A stretch of 64,000 nucleotides of DNA from Marsupella aquatica (taxonomy: Eukaryota; Marchantiophyta), in assembly GCA_973895155.1 (NCBI GenBank), contig OZ316894.1, forward strand, positions 15,066,001 through 15,130,000, read 5' to 3'. How positions within the stretch are numbered: position 1 is the stretch's first letter; each line of letters begins with the position of its first letter. The notes beneath the pieces are model-generated. The model worked only from the letters and a program-made list of their open reading frames with translations, was not told where the DNA came from and made no database searches. The translations under genes and the position numbers were made by a program. Shown piece after piece: positions 11,037-22,869 of this stretch.

Positions 11037-12366
11037 GTGTCTGTTGGGGCCAAGGTGGCCATATTCTTCCCTCTAGCCTTGCGCCAATGGCTATACTCGC
11101 CTAGGATGATTGCAATGTGACTCCCTAGGTAGGTCTTCCCTCCGATAGGCATGCCCGTCTGAGCTCACTTGAGCTCCCCCAAAAATTGGTGGCTAAAGAA
11201 TTGGGCCCAGTTCCGCCGCTTGCACTGCTCCACCTGCACGATTGTGCAGAGGGAAATCTTGGAGCGGGGTTCAATCATGTGCAAGGTAGTCCATATGAAG
11301 TTTAGCCACTCCATACATACCAGGTTGGTACATGAACCTTGCTTGTACCGGTTGTCTATTTTGCCCTTTGGTTTGAAGTGCTAGGGCGTGTACTCCTTAT
11401 CCCTAATCCAAAGTTTGACTAACACCGGCCCGGTTGGCAGACAAAAGATCTGGGCCAACTGGTACTCCGTCAAGGACAAGATCTGCCCCAATACCTTGGT
11501 GGCAGGCCTATCAATATCAAAATTGGAGATGAACTCGTACACCTCCCTTGCCCCAAAGGCGGTAGGCCTCCAAGTTAAATGGGCAAATTTCTCCAACTTA
11601 TGCTCCTTGAGATAGTTTGTGTGTGATGGGTTCTTGATTGTGGTCCAAACCACCTTAGGGACGCGGATTACCTACAACAGGTTTGGCTGTTGGGTGGTAG
11701 TCCGCGTAGTCAGTTTTGGGCCTTGCATTGTCCTAGCCGCTTCCTCAAGCGTTGAGTTAGTCATGGACTAACATTTCCACCCGAGTCCGACAAACATTCG
11801 GTGTTGTCAACCAGATGGACCTGGGCCTAGCTTGGTGGTATGCGCGTGGCCGAAATAATAGGCCGAGTGGCAGTGGGCACTAGCAGAGTAGTCATATCCC
11901 AATTAAAGGAGTTAGAGCTTTCTCCAAGGAAGATGAGGTTTTGTGTTGCCTCCCTCTGACAGTTGATGTCCTCCTCCCATTTCTCGACCGCAATCTGCTA
12001 CTCAACGTAACCGGGAATCGTATCAAACTTTGCCTAAGTCAGTTTCTGGCCGCCCTTCAGCCTAAAGTATTTTGCGGGGACTACCAGGATTGTCTTGGCT
12101 ATAGACCGGAATCCCGACCGGAATCCTTCTTTGTTGATGTACAGCTCGGTAATGTAGTCCCATAAGTCATTATAGTTTGAGTCCTTGGTGAGCACGGCCT
12201 TCTCGCAGTTAATTTGTGCTACCTTAATCACCAATTTCACATACCTTTGTTTGTAGGAGGCTTTCTCAGGGCAAGAATACCAGTAAGTCTCCGAGAGCTT
12301 AGCGCCTACCTCTCCAAACAAGGTCCAAAATCCTAGAGCGGTAAGGGTCATACTAACCTTAGCCAT
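11037..12366 (-). pseudogene. Ty3/gypsy ORF3-like relic
   Basis: Two minus-strand segments (12366-12034 and 11653-11381) resemble, in order, the N-terminal parts of ORF3 of the intact Ty3 element at 51-63 kb. The first contains an FW..LFE-like start followed by a charged helix. The second aligns over about 70 residues with the segment around residues 20-90 of the 934-residue ORF: K.Y...LE.F..L.W, EF, then LT...+A++F.LP.G. The frames are broken and nothing joins them. The relic lies downstream of the integrase relic on the same strand, the same pol-then-ORF3 order as the intact element, but it is too diverged to be the same family. Function of the ORF3 product is unknown. Confidence 0.6.
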
Positions 12367-12904
12367 CCGCTGATCAATTTTGCTTCCCTCACTCCCTTAA
12401 TATCATAGCGCCACAGGTCCGCAATCTCTTGTGAAGAACTCCACTCACCTTGGTGCACCGTTCCGACTAATTTCCACCACAATGCGCCCTTATCCTTTGG
12501 TTTCCTTTGATGAAAATGAGCTCAATCAAGAGTGTAGCTAATGTGCGAGAGCAAACCGACGAGGTCCAAGTGACTACAATGCGAGAAGCGGCAAATGAGC
12601 TGCCATACCACCAAATGGGCTCTTATGGGGGTCCCTGGGCAAGTTCGGCCATGAGAATTGTCAAAAACCATTAGCCGCCATTGCTTAATTGAGTGCAACT
12701 CTCAATCCAAGCGTGAGGTGCCATAACAAATTTTTACTCTACGGCCGCCATAGTACAGCCGATGATCGTAATAGTGCTCCTTGCTATCATTACTCATTAA
12801 GTTGACTAACCTATTCCTAGTCTAATCATAATTGCCAAAACTTCTACTCATACCATCCTATCTATACGGATATGGTCCTAATGACCATACACGTCCTAAT
12901 CTGG
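12367..12904 (-). other. untranslatable part of the Ty3 relic
   Basis: No continuous frame longer than a few dozen codons. It lies between the integrase and ORF3 relics and is presumed to belong to the same decayed element. Confidence 0.4.
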
Positions 12905-13700
12905 TACTTGTGTCATGTTAAGTGACATGCTACCCATGTCACAACAATCGTTAAGATGGAATCACTACCTTGGGACTCAGGTAACCCCACAATGAAGTCC
13001 ATGGAGATGGACTCCCATGGAGTTGCGGCTGCTGGTAAGGGTTGTAGAAGTCCTCCTTTTGCCCTATAGACCGTTTGTTTCTTTTGGCACGAGTAACAAC
13101 TTTGCACATGGCAAAGAACCAATTGTTTCATGTCTGGCCAATACACATCTTGCAACATGTTGCGATATGTAGCAGCTTGTCCTCCATGCCCACCCCAGGG
13201 CGAGTCATGGTACTTTTGAAAAACCTCCAATCTTAGAGACTTTGGGATGTACACACGCCTCTACTTGTATTGCCATAACTGGATATTATGCGTTGTATCC
13301 AACCCCAATGAAATGTGCCTTACCTTGCCTTGGCTACCCCCATTGCTTTGCTATTCCTTGGCTAACCTGTCATCCCCATACGCCTCGGCCACAACCTTTG
13401 GCCACTCAAATTTGAGCATCGTGATCCCATTGACACAATGATGGTCCTTACGTGATAACGCGCAAGTGCTGTGTTTGTCTTCCCAAGAACGTGATGGACT
13501 TTGCAATCAAAATCCGCCAAGAACACCTGCCAGCCTTGGGGTTCAGCCTTGGCTTGGAACCGAAGTACCCGATTGGCGAGCTATCTGTGTGTATTACCAC
13601 CTTGGGACCGTTCTTAAGGTAAATTGTGACGCTGCCAGCAAGGTGGTTAATGAGTAATCCGGCCTGATCCGTGCTTAGCACGCGCGCTACGGACTTAGTA
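12905..13700 (-). pseudogene. Ty3/gypsy RNase H-integrase relic
   Basis: Read right to left on the minus strand: an RNase H/connection remnant (13681-13448) with HTDSSPIGYFGSKPRLNP and a GRQTQH remnant near its end, then a spacer, a stop just before RRVYIPKSLR, and the integrase HHCC zinc-binding domain (13254-12913) with H....HGG and C..CQKKQ, followed by TPWESISMDFIVGLPES containing the first catalytic Asp. The core is lost after about 20 further residues, where the frame dissolves. Several frame changes are needed, so this is a dead fragment. Confidence 0.85.
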
Positions 13701-14230
13701 GCCTGTAGTTATTAGCATAACAACACTAAAATAGGTAGTAATCATGAATAGGACATCATTAATCAATAAGAAGCATTTACGCTCGGGCTGGCGGCGGAGC
13801 ACCATCCATACCGCCGGGTTACAAGCTTGTTATGGATGTCTCCTTGGGTCCATATAACAAATCAAGGAGGCAGCTCTTTGACACGCTATCGCAAGGACTT
13901 AAAGTTAGGGGCTCCTCGGGAAAACTACACGTTTCTGGCTGCAATTGGGACAGGCAACAAGCACTTTTCGGAGCAAACTCTCACTCCTTTATATTTTTTA
14001 CTTTTCTCACAAAGGTTACAATAGGTGACCTCGAGTAAGCTTGCCCACAAGAGTCTGGTAGTTGGCCCTACGGCGGGCCGCTACCTCTAACTTGTCGAGT
14101 GAAACTCCTCGAGTGACTAACTACTCAAAATCTGACGGAAAAACTATCCTCCTTAGCTCACAAAACCAAAACTCGACTAGCTACTCCACTAGTCTAAAAC
14201 AACTCACACGGAACTCGGGCCTAGACCAAC
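13701..14230. other. noncoding, possible LTR region of the Ty3 relic
   Basis: No recognisable protein and no second LTR copy to compare with. As the DNA lies upstream of a minus-strand pol relic it could be any earlier part of that element; nothing specific is visible. Confidence 0.3.
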
Positions 14231-14341
14231 GAGGCTCCAAACTCAAGAAATCCTCGCCTGGATCGACGAGACTCCAAACTTGAGAAATCCCCACCTGGAT
14301 CGACGAGACTCCAAACTTGAGAAATCCCCGCCTGGATCGAA
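14231..14341. repeat. 37-bp tandem repeat, three copies
   Basis: Units start at 14231, 14268 and 14305, each running from GAGRCTCCAAACT to CCTGGATCGAC. A partial fourth unit (CTCCACGCCTGGATC) follows at about 14344. Confidence 0.85.
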
Positions 14342-15065
14342 AACTCCACGCCTGGATCCAACACTTGCCAGAACTCCAAAACCGCCGCACAATAGTCGAG
14401 TTCCGTAGAATGGAGCGAAACTCACAGAACGCAACTCAACAGATCTCAATAGACAACCGCCAACCTCAATGAGCCGAGGCTCAAGTCTTAAGTAGCATCG
14501 GAAACCCAACCATCCAGCCTGAGCCAGCTACCATCTGCAAGGCTCATCCAAACTCCAAGCCTGGTGACTCACCCAAACACCAAACCTGGTGACGATGAGT
14601 CACCCAATCACCAAACCTCAATCCATCCAACCAAGCAGCCCCTCCAAGTTAGCATGCACGCAACCCAACCGGGAGGCCTCGCCCATCATCCCCTATAAAA
14701 GCCATTCCTGAGCCGAAATCTTTCGGCACGACATCCTCCCCCAGTAAACCTGAGCAGCCTTCGATCTGCTCCAATCCATCAGATTTCCTCTAAGTCTGAG
14801 TCCAAACTCAAGCCATGCGCCTGGACCACTTCCTCCTCAAGAAACTCAAACCCAAGGCCTTCAGACTCGGCATTAGGCACTCCACTTTCCAGAAACTCGA
14901 AGTCCAACTCATCCGAATCAGAACCAGTCAAGCCACTTTCGAAACTCAAGTCCAACGGATGTGCCTGGACCAGTGCCTCATCTTCAAATTCACTCAAGTT
15001 GGAACTTGAGTCCATTCCCTTCTTGGTCCTCTTGAAGATCTTCACCCTTTTCCCTGCGTAAGGTA
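14342..15065. other. noncoding with a TATA-like box; left flank of the CACTA element
   Basis: A TATA-like CCTATAAAAG lies at about 14692-14701, followed by a C-rich leader. A minus-strand ORF at 15045-14779 encodes an 88-residue acidic, Ser/Leu/Glu-rich peptide of no known family. Its GTA end abuts the CACTA terminus. Confidence 0.4.
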
Positions 15066-15083
15066 CACTAGTAGAAACCGGGG
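15066..15083 (+). repeat. CACTA left terminal inverted repeat
   Basis: CACTAGTAGAAACCGGGG, a perfect inverse of 31588-31605. Similarity resumes a few bases inward with a shared ATTTAGACC. Confidence 0.93.
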
Positions 15084-15290
15084 CAATTTAGACCATACCT
15101 TATAGGACTATGCCCACTAAGTCCTTTTTCCATACTTAAAACAACTCGCACCCATTGCACCGGTTTTGTTGAAGACTAGAAAAGACTATGAGAGTTTTAT
15201 GGTTCACTAAAAGACTATGAGAAGTAACCTTGCTACTTTGTGAAGGGTGAATAGTCTAGCACATCATGGGTAATGTTCACTCTATGTTGA
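15084..15290. repeat. CACTA left subterminal repeats
   Basis: Repeated GACTA-containing motifs: AGGACTATG, AAGACTAG, AAAGACTATGAG (twice) and an inverse ATAGTC. They probably serve as binding sites for the TNPA-like protein, by analogy with En/Spm. Confidence 0.6.
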
Positions 15291-18200
15291 GGAGGGGTAA
15301 TTCTCCTTCATCTTTGAGCCGAAAGCACCGACGTCTATCGAGTGCCAAAGAACTGCTGGAGATCGAGCGAATTCACACTCTCAGATGTGGGTCGTGTCAA
15401 ATTGTTTCCTCCATTGATGGCAGCCTTCTGTGAGATTGATTTATACTGTGTGGCTATCTGGGAGTTTTGTCGACTCATTTGACACCGATACTCCCGTGAT
15501 TTCCTCATACATAGTGCCACTGCCCCCCCGCATTGTGTTCAATCCCTATAGCTTATAGCTGCACCACTCTTGGTGGCCCTTGCTCATGCCTTGGTTTTTT
15601 TTCTTTTTCCCATTACAGTATACACCCCCTTCTTACTAATCAGGTGGATTAATTTAGTACTAGACAATGCTTTGACACTTTACACTTACACTATGCTGAC
15701 CTACTGCGCCTTCTAGTGCTTATTCCCTAGTTGTTACTTGTTGCATGGACCACTAGAAGAACGGCTTCGCAATCTTTGCCTGATCTGATGACCCTGGTTG
15801 AGTAACTCTTTGTTATTGCCTCCTTTGGGTGTTGAGGTTTTATGATGCCATTTGGCCTACTGGTTCCCCCATCCGTGGGGTTCACGCGGAATAAATGTAA
15901 AATTTCAAACAAAAAAATAAATCTATAAAGAGGGTGATAGCAAGGGGCATAACTCATTAAATGTCCTTATTTGTGACCAAAAAGGTTTTGGGTTAATGAA
16001 GTGGGGTTCATGGAGGTTGGACCATGGAGGGATGGTCAAGATATTCTTGGCCATTACTAAATCCATCTATAAAAGGTCAAGATGCACAAAGGTAGATTTG
16101 TACCGGTCCTTTTTCATACATTAGAGCTAGGTCACATTCTTGCACCGGGAATATTGCATTTTAGGACCGGATATAATGTTGGGCAACCTTAATCCTGATT
16201 ACGGCGTGCAATAAAATGTCACTACCGACCATGTATGTGCAAATATGACCATTCATTGCCTAAGTTGGCCATGCAGTAACACTTTGTAGCTTTGTCCCAC
16301 TTTGGGTGACACTCAACGGCTCACTCAAACGGTAAGGCTGAGTGGCTTCCCCTAATTCGGTTTCAGGCACTAAACTTCACTTTGGGAGTCTCTTTGGAGT
16401 TTTCGCCATTGTCATTGAACTTAGAACGTGAGGGGTGGAGTGTTCGGGGTTTTACGTAGGGTTTTCCTTTCAGTGTTGCCCACTTTTTGCGACCATTGCG
16501 GAGTGAACTTCCCGCGCGTTATGTGCTTGTTTATGCTCTCGAGGAGCAGTGTTCAGGCAGTTGCAGTGATCTAACCTTGCGCTTGCAGTCTACTCATAGA
16601 CCTGCATTCCTGCTCGATCTCCTTTAGGGACATTTAGTTTTTGGCTGGTAGGGCGAAGAAGGTTGTGGCTGCTGCAACGTTCGTGAGGAGCTTGTCGGAG
16701 TTTGAGGAGTCGGAGGTTGGGGTTTCTTCAAGGTTTTGGGTGACAATCTCGGTCACAGTTGTGGTATAGACCCTTTTGCTGCACCCATAACGAGCATCGG
16801 GAGGCCGTGAGGCTCATTGGGAGGTCCTTCAGTTGTCAAGCTGCCGTTGAGCTGGTGAAGTTGCATGCGGGTTGCATCTGTTCTGCGGACACAGTCAATG
16901 TGGGAATCCATATTTTCATAGTGCTTGTTCTTGCAAACTGGGAGCCGAGAGTTTGGAGTCGGGAGCTAAGAAGGGTATTGTTAGGCTTCAATTACTCTGT
17001 GGTTTTCTCCAGCTCCATGGTACAGTTTCAATGTTAATGCTTTGTCCTTGTGCTGGTCTAGGTAGCGCGAGCTTCTACCTATTGCGCCCTCTTGCTGTAA
17101 GCGTATTGAGCTGCCAACTGAGTGATTCATACCTGTAGCTGCTTACGCGTGATCAAGAGATTGAACAAATGCCTAGTGCTGTCCAGCAGGAGAAAACTCT
17201 TTTTGGTCACGATCGGGCGTTGGAATATAACTAAGTGCGGCAGAGCAACACGGGGAGCTGTAGAGTTGCAGACAAGACGCAACTATAGAGGAGGCATTGG
17301 GAAGGACACAACGGTGCGGTGAAGGTACAAGGACCGTGGACCCTAACTTGTTTGCTGCCTTGGGAGGATCCGGAGAGCCCGAGGCGACATGCTTCATTGA
17401 GCCTGAGCTAGCTGAATCCAATCCAGGAGTTGTTGCGCTAAGGTGAGACTTTGAGTTTAGGGTTGCTTCAGTGTCCGAGTAGGTTTTCTCTTTGCGTCGG
17501 CAGCTAGAAGGTAAGCTCGGGGGCTTTACAAAGGGTTAGTGTTGTGGACTTTCCCTCCTGGACGTTGTGTGTCTTCATTTGCAACTTGTTTGTGGACCTG
17601 TGATCCTGAGACTGTCAAAATTGTTGTGGCCGCACTGACAACTTGATGACGCGTTTTGTGGATGCACCGTTAGTAATCGCGAGTACAGCTCTCCAACAAT
17701 TGCACTTACCATTTTTGACCACCTTGCATGATGTCCATCCGTGGGCTGGACCCCAAGAAGTAGATTTCGGTAGATTTCGGTAGATTTTGTCTTTGCCCCC
17801 GGTCCTCATTTTGTGCAATGTCCGCCTGGCACTTGGTTCTTGATCCCTACATTATCGTCTGCCGCTCGGCTGCTTGCAGAAGGGATCAAACAGATTGGAG
17901 GTGCTTGGTCTTTTCATTTTGAGTGTCAGAGTTTAGGAGGACAGCTTGCACCATCGCCGACAAGAATGACCTGCTTGCAGAACAAGAGGGACGAGCGTGA
18001 GCTGCTTGCAGAATAGGAGATTGACCGCGAGCACGAGCTGCTTGAAAAATAGGAGACTGAGGGCAACCTGCTTCTTTGTTGCTACTCTGGTTGCGCTGCT
18101 ACATTGGTTGTTGATCTTCACCCACCCACTTGCCTACTCAATTGACAGAGTACAGCTTTGTCTCTGCGTCTGTTATTGCTGTCTTTGTCCCTCCCCTTGA

Positions 18201-20577
18201 AATTGTGGGCCTTAAAAGGTCAGTAAGTTGGCTTATGTAGTTTTTATGTCCCTCCGCTATGTCAATGCGTGTTTCATTGCATCAGGGCATCAGTCGCTGT
18301 TTGCCTATAACCGGACTGTTCATTCTCTGTCCACTCATTTGATGTAATTCTTCCCATTGCCGCCCAATGCTATGGCGCCCATGCTACAATTTGTGGTTTT
18401 TGTCTAAGCACAAATCCTCTCTGTGCCTGGTCTCTGTGTCCCGTCATTGGGATTGATTGTGTAGACGTTTCCTCTTCTCCCAGTCCTTGTCATCCACCAG
18501 CCAAAGCACATTGGATTGTTTTCAAAGGAGGGCTGTGTAGTTTGGAGGGTTTGATCTATGCAGCGGATTTGAGCAGATTGGCGGTTGTTAGTTTCTTCTT
18601 GTAAAACCTGTCTGTCTTTTCTGCTTTTGGCCATGCTCCTTCACTTCTTGCTGCAAGCTCAATGTGCTTCAGCTATGGCAATATTCACTTACCCTATCCC
18701 AACGGCACTACCGTGAGCTGTAGGACAGCCAACAGAAGCAGATTGTATCGATTGCATGTAAGTCAGGGTATTTTATGTATTGCGGAACAACTGTCCAAGT
18801 TTGCTGCAATGGCCGGTCTTGCGCAGCTGAATGAGCCAATTTCATTTTCCCTGTGCACTTCTATTTCTCAAAGAATTCCCTGGTCATGCTCATTTCCCCC
18901 AGAGTTAGAAAACAAAGAAGAAGAGCTGACTAATTGTAATTCCAATCCATATCCTGATCGGTCAAGGATTGTTCACTACATTGGCCTTGTCATTGGCCGA
19001 GGTCACCAAATTTTGCTTGGTTTCATTCCTGTGGAGCACTGCTGTGATGGATTTGTCGTAGCATTCTGCAAACTCTCACGGTTTGCTTATGGCCATTATT
19101 TGCAATTTGCTGCTACTAATATGTCTTCTTCTGAGCAGCATACACCATAAGTAAGCAATAGTGGAGGTTTAACTGCACATCAACACATCTAGTGAACTAC
19201 CTCTCTGCTGCTCACTGGAGGGTGAGACTTTCACTCTTTCTGGATATTGTAGTTTGTAAGCAAGTTGATTAGGAGTGTTTCATGCTATGTTTACACTGTG
19301 ACCCCTAGCTGGAACCAATGGAATGACACAGTGAGTGGGAACTGATAATTTAAGGTTGGTTGCTGTTGGTGAGGCAAGTACAGCTCCTGCTCACCTTGCT
19401 GATCGAAGGTGCTTATCAGAGGACGTGAACACACGACATCTCCACAAAAGCAACACTTATGGTGAGGACCCGCAACGCTGAACATGTGCGGCTTGCACGC
19501 AAGGCAGAGATGTTGCGCCTTGAGTATGTCAGACTTGGGATCCTTCCAGCCCAGTCTGCATGGTACTTTGAGTACCCAGTTGTTGCCAGGAACAACTACA
19601 GCCGGCCTGTACCTGCTTCTCCACCCTTCCCAACATCCTTGGTATTTCTGTCTCTCATACATGACCCGCCACAAATTAGGGCCCAAGGGTGTGTGCACAG
19701 TTGCCAATATGATTGTCCTGCCTGTAGGGCTTCTGGCCTAGAGTTGGATGACCGTTCTCTTGGATGTCGGTTTTTTCATAGAGCACAATGTATCATCTGG
19801 AACCACTCGCCATCCTGCAGTGTGCCTGGCGATGTCACTTGTCCTGCCCTCCCAGACCCCACCACCGGTCACTTTGGTGTCTACACATGTTTGGATCACA
19901 CGCTCTAGAGGACCACTTGTCACACCGCATGCACAAACCAGAGACCATTGACCTATAACTTAACACTTTGACTTGAACAGAGAGGATATTTACTTAAGAT
20001 TTTGAATTATGACCAATTTTGGGTCCAGGGTTTAGGGTCAACAGTACATAACTTATCCTATTATGGCTACACTAAGTACAATATCCTAATTTAAGAGGCT
20101 AGCAAGCTCACTTAAAAGTCTCCTTTCAAAGACTGGAATTAATGGGCCATGTGATAACCTGGAAAAAGTGATTTCTGCCTAACTTATTTGTCTCATTCAC
20201 TATCATAGCCTATTTAGGATGTATAAATTACAACCCTGATCACAGTGCTTGATACCAATCCTGTTCAAAAAATGCCTGTTTTACATGTCACGACTGTTAT
20301 ATGTGATTCAAATGCATTAAATCTTGTTGCAGATCTCCTTTGGTGAATCATAGCCACAAAATTGAGGTGTAGGTGGAGCTATTGTACGAGGGGATCAGTT
20401 TTTAGTGTGGGCTCAACAAACCAAAAAGTATGTCTACTCTGCACATGTGTGTGAACATTTCATTGCAGTAGCAATTGCCACTCTAGTCTATATGCTACAC
20501 TGTACTTTTTGTACACTGCACTAAATTGTATTGTCCGTGCACTCTGCTAAATTGTACTATCTGTCTCATGCGTAGGC
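15291..20577 (+). promoter_or_regulatory. long 5' region of the CACTA element (promoter and leader)
   Basis: About 5.3 kb without a gene I can support. 16380-17530 is GC-richer and contains two strong donor-like sites, AAG|GTGAGA (GT at 17443) and AAG|GTAAGC (GT at 17511), suitable for a leader exon. A 12-bp motif (TAGATTTCGG) is repeated three times at 17760-17789. A unit of roughly 36 bp (GAGCTGCTTG...) repeats at 17965-18075. ORFs at 18662-19150 (+), 19459-19908 (+) and 19707-19291 (-) match no family I know. I infer that the promoter of the element lies here; no TATA box is convincing. Confidence 0.45.
19291..19707 (-). CDS. unrecognised 138-residue ORF with Cys pairs
   Basis: It begins with an ATG and contains CLAC and CCFCGDVVC, so a zinc-binding fold is conceivable. 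It runs opposite to every other gene of the element and overlaps a plus-strand ORF of similar length (19459-19908), so at most one of the two is real. I do not recognise either. It is listed because it is among the longest ORFs in the 5-kb leader. Confidence 0.2.
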   Translation of the reverse strand: MATVHTPLGPNLWRVMYERQKYQGCWEGWRSRYRPAVVVPGNNWVLKVPCRLGWKDPKSDILKAQHLCLACKPHMFSVAGPHHKCCFCGDVVCSRPLISTFDQQGEQELYLPHQQQPTLNYQFPLTVSFHWFQLGVTV

Positions 20578-21246
20578 ATGGCACGCCCTAAAATCCGAGC
20601 CAAGAAGCGGGGGACAGAGGTGAGCAACACAGGTGTAGTTGGGCCAGATGGTAGTAACTTCTCCGCAAGTCAGATTTTCCAGAAGGCAGCTCATTGTTGT
20701 GCCATTTGTGACGATGGTGGTGGCTTAGCCATATGTGAGGGCCCTTGCATGAGGCATTTCCACCTCAACCCGGAGTCTGACCTTGCTGCAGAAAACAACT
20801 GTCCAGGGGTGGGCCTCCCGTCAGCACACCAGGGAGGCTGGATGTGCACTGATTGTTTGGAGAAGCAGGCTAAGTGTGCACAGTGTGGGAAGTTGGGGTC
20901 TTATGAGGGCTCTGTTGATGCTCCACCACTTGTTAGGAAATGCCCTGACAGATATTGTGTGAGGTTCTTTTGTTTTTCATGTTTGCCCGATCTTGCCACA
21001 GCTTGCCCACTTCATAAGTGCAAGGCATGTGGTCAGCACGATGAAGATTTCTGGGTGGACATAGTCCACTGTGTTAGGTGTCCCTTTCATTGTTTGAAGG
21101 AGCGTCAAGCAGAAGGCTATGCTTGTGACAGACACATCTATGATCACTCTGCACATGGTGTTGATCGATGGATCTTCTATTGTCATCGCCATGCCATAGA
21201 TCCTACTTTGCACACTCCCATGAGAGATCACATTTCTTGGCTTTGA
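20578..21246 (+). CDS. EDM2-like PHD zinc-finger protein
   Basis: 222 residues. From about residue 38 it has a run of PHD-type cysteine/histidine ligands: CAICDDGG, CEGPCMRHFH, WMCTDC, CAQCGKLG, CPDRYCVRFFCFSC, CPLHKCKACG, then CVRCPFHC and a C-terminal RWIFYCHRH.IDPTLHTPMRDHI. This order, including the terminal YC.+H.ID....TP.RDHI block, matches the PHD module of the plant chromatin protein EDM2 and its relatives, which affects heterochromatin marks at transposons and transcript processing. The bromo-adjacent and methyltransferase-like parts of EDM2 are absent, so this is the reader module alone. The N-terminus is short and basic. An acceptor-like GCGTAG ends three bases before the ATG. A role in reading host histones to favour expression or targeting of the element is inference. 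Confidence 0.82.
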   Translation: MARPKIRAKKRGTEVSNTGVVGPDGSNFSASQIFQKAAHCCAICDDGGGLAICEGPCMRHFHLNPESDLAAENNCPGVGLPSAHQGGWMCTDCLEKQAKCAQCGKLGSYEGSVDAPPLVRKCPDRYCVRFFCFSCLPDLATACPLHKCKACGQHDEDFWVDIVHCVRCPFHCLKERQAEGYACDRHIYDHSAHGVDRWIFYCHRHAIDPTLHTPMRDHISWL

Positions 21247-21844
21247 ACCTGAATAATATACATGCATAGTGCACCTGATGTGGATACCTTGGAGATTGTA
21301 GACATTCCAATTTTGAGAAGAAGGACCTCTGTAGGAGAGGATGCTTAGGCAACAAGTACCCTAAGTTCATTACTTGTTCCTGGGTACATGCCTTCAAAAA
21401 CTGCCCTTAAGCCTTCTAGGAACTTTTTTAACTCTGCAATCATTTTGATCACGACTTACATGACACTGCTTAAATTAAATCAGGACTTCTCATTATGAGC
21501 ATATAAGTTACAAGGCTATTTAATTTGCGAGAATTCCCTTAAAGTGTACCAACATTTTGTATTCTCATTGAATGTCTGCCCATTTACAACATCTGTATGT
21601 GGCATCACAAAACAATTGCACTTGTCACCTTCAATATTGTGAAGGCACATATTCAAACTATGAGGTGCATGCTTGCAGGTGTCTAGTATGTTTGTCCCAA
21701 TATTTCTCCCGTTTGGAATCGGAGCAGAGACTCACCAAACGACTGGACTGGACCAAGTTATAAACGCAGCATTTTAAGGGCCCTCTGATTATCAGGTGAA
21801 CGCATTATCTTCCGGTCTGCAGTGATTAGGTGGCCCGTGTGTAC
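21247..21844 (+). other. spacer between PHD and BRCT genes
   Basis: Noncoding, AT-rich. A pyrimidine-containing acceptor-like CCGGTCTGCAG ends near 21823, about 20 bases before the BRCT start codon. Confidence 0.5.
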
Positions 21845-22693
21845 ATGGCCTCTAGAAAACGTACAAAGGTTGACCACCCGCCTCTGTTGGCTGGAATCAA
21901 AGCCATTTTGATTCCTGGCCACTATGGGTTCACCCAAGTGAGTTGGCCAATCGTACAAAAACGATTCTCAGAGTTCCATGGGACTGAAGTCAAGGACATC
22001 ACTCCACAGACTACACATGTTGTTGCGGGGACATGGCTGGATGTGATGAACAAGTGGTCATGGTCCTTCATTGATTCTGCCATTACCAACCAAGGTCTAA
22101 AAGTAGTTGAAGTCTCTTGGCTGACCGATTCTGTTAAACATAGGTGTGTACAGAGTACTGAGCAATATGAGTTGTGGGAGAGTGAGGAGGCCACTGCAGA
22201 GGCTTTGGCTGAAAAGGAAGCCTATGAAGCAGCGGCAGAGAAACCCAACTTTGCTTCTGTCCAATATGGACCTGTTGTCAACATAGGACACCATCCTATG
22301 CGTGCAGATGCTATATTGAATGAGCATGGCAAGGAGAGAAATACCATTATGAAGGGGTTCAATGTGGTATTTGCAGAAGAAGGAATTGGGGAGACTAAGT
22401 GCAGACTGTACAAGTCTATAGTTGTTGAGCTAGGTGGGACAGTGGAGGAGAGTCTAACAGAAACCTCCACTCATGTTGTAGGTCTGTCATACATAAAAAT
22501 ATGCAGAAAATTCTTTAAGACAACAGTGCGTGATTTTGTCATGAACAACAATCTTTGGGTGCTTTCCCCTGATTGGCTTCTGGAATTAGCAGCTAGAGGG
22601 AAGCGACAGAATGCTTGGGACTTTGATATTTTTGAGGCCTGGCCCTCCAAGATTCAGCGAAGATGTATGCTTAGCAAAGGTGGGAGAGAGTGA
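21845..22693 (+). CDS. twin-BRCT domain protein
   Basis: 282 residues from the ATG at 21845 (an in-frame GTG lies 15 bases earlier). Two BRCT repeats are visible. The first, about residues 12-100, ends with the hallmark Trp in VVEVSWLTDSVKH. The second, about 165-265, begins MKGFNVVFAEEG and ends with LWVLSPDWLLELAARGKR. Between them is a charged, Glu/Ala-rich linker. BRCT pairs bind phosphorylated peptides or DNA ends in repair and checkpoint complexes. No RING, PARP or ligase domain is attached, so it is a small stand-alone BRCT protein. A polyadenylation-like GTAATAAATG lies 45 bases after the stop. In a transposon it could tether repair or replication factors at excision sites; that is inference. 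Confidence 0.82.
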   Translation: MASRKRTKVDHPPLLAGIKAILIPGHYGFTQVSWPIVQKRFSEFHGTEVKDITPQTTHVVAGTWLDVMNKWSWSFIDSAITNQGLKVVEVSWLTDSVKHRCVQSTEQYELWESEEATAEALAEKEAYEAAAEKPNFASVQYGPVVNIGHHPMRADAILNEHGKERNTIMKGFNVVFAEEGIGETKCRLYKSIVVELGGTVEESLTETSTHVVGLSYIKICRKFFKTTVRDFVMNNNLWVLSPDWLLELAARGKRQNAWDFDIFEAWPSKIQRRCMLSKGGRE

Positions 22694-22869
22694 GGAGTAG
22701 GAGTCCCTCATATTTTTGTATAAAACACAATTTTGTAATAAATGTGATCCTTGAACTAACTCATCTTGTCATGGTTGGTCGCAGTTGAAGTGATTGTTGT
22801 TTCCTGCTGCGTGGGGTGTGACTGTGAATCTACTTGCTGGGCTCTGTTTGGCTGAAGACTTTGGTGGGT

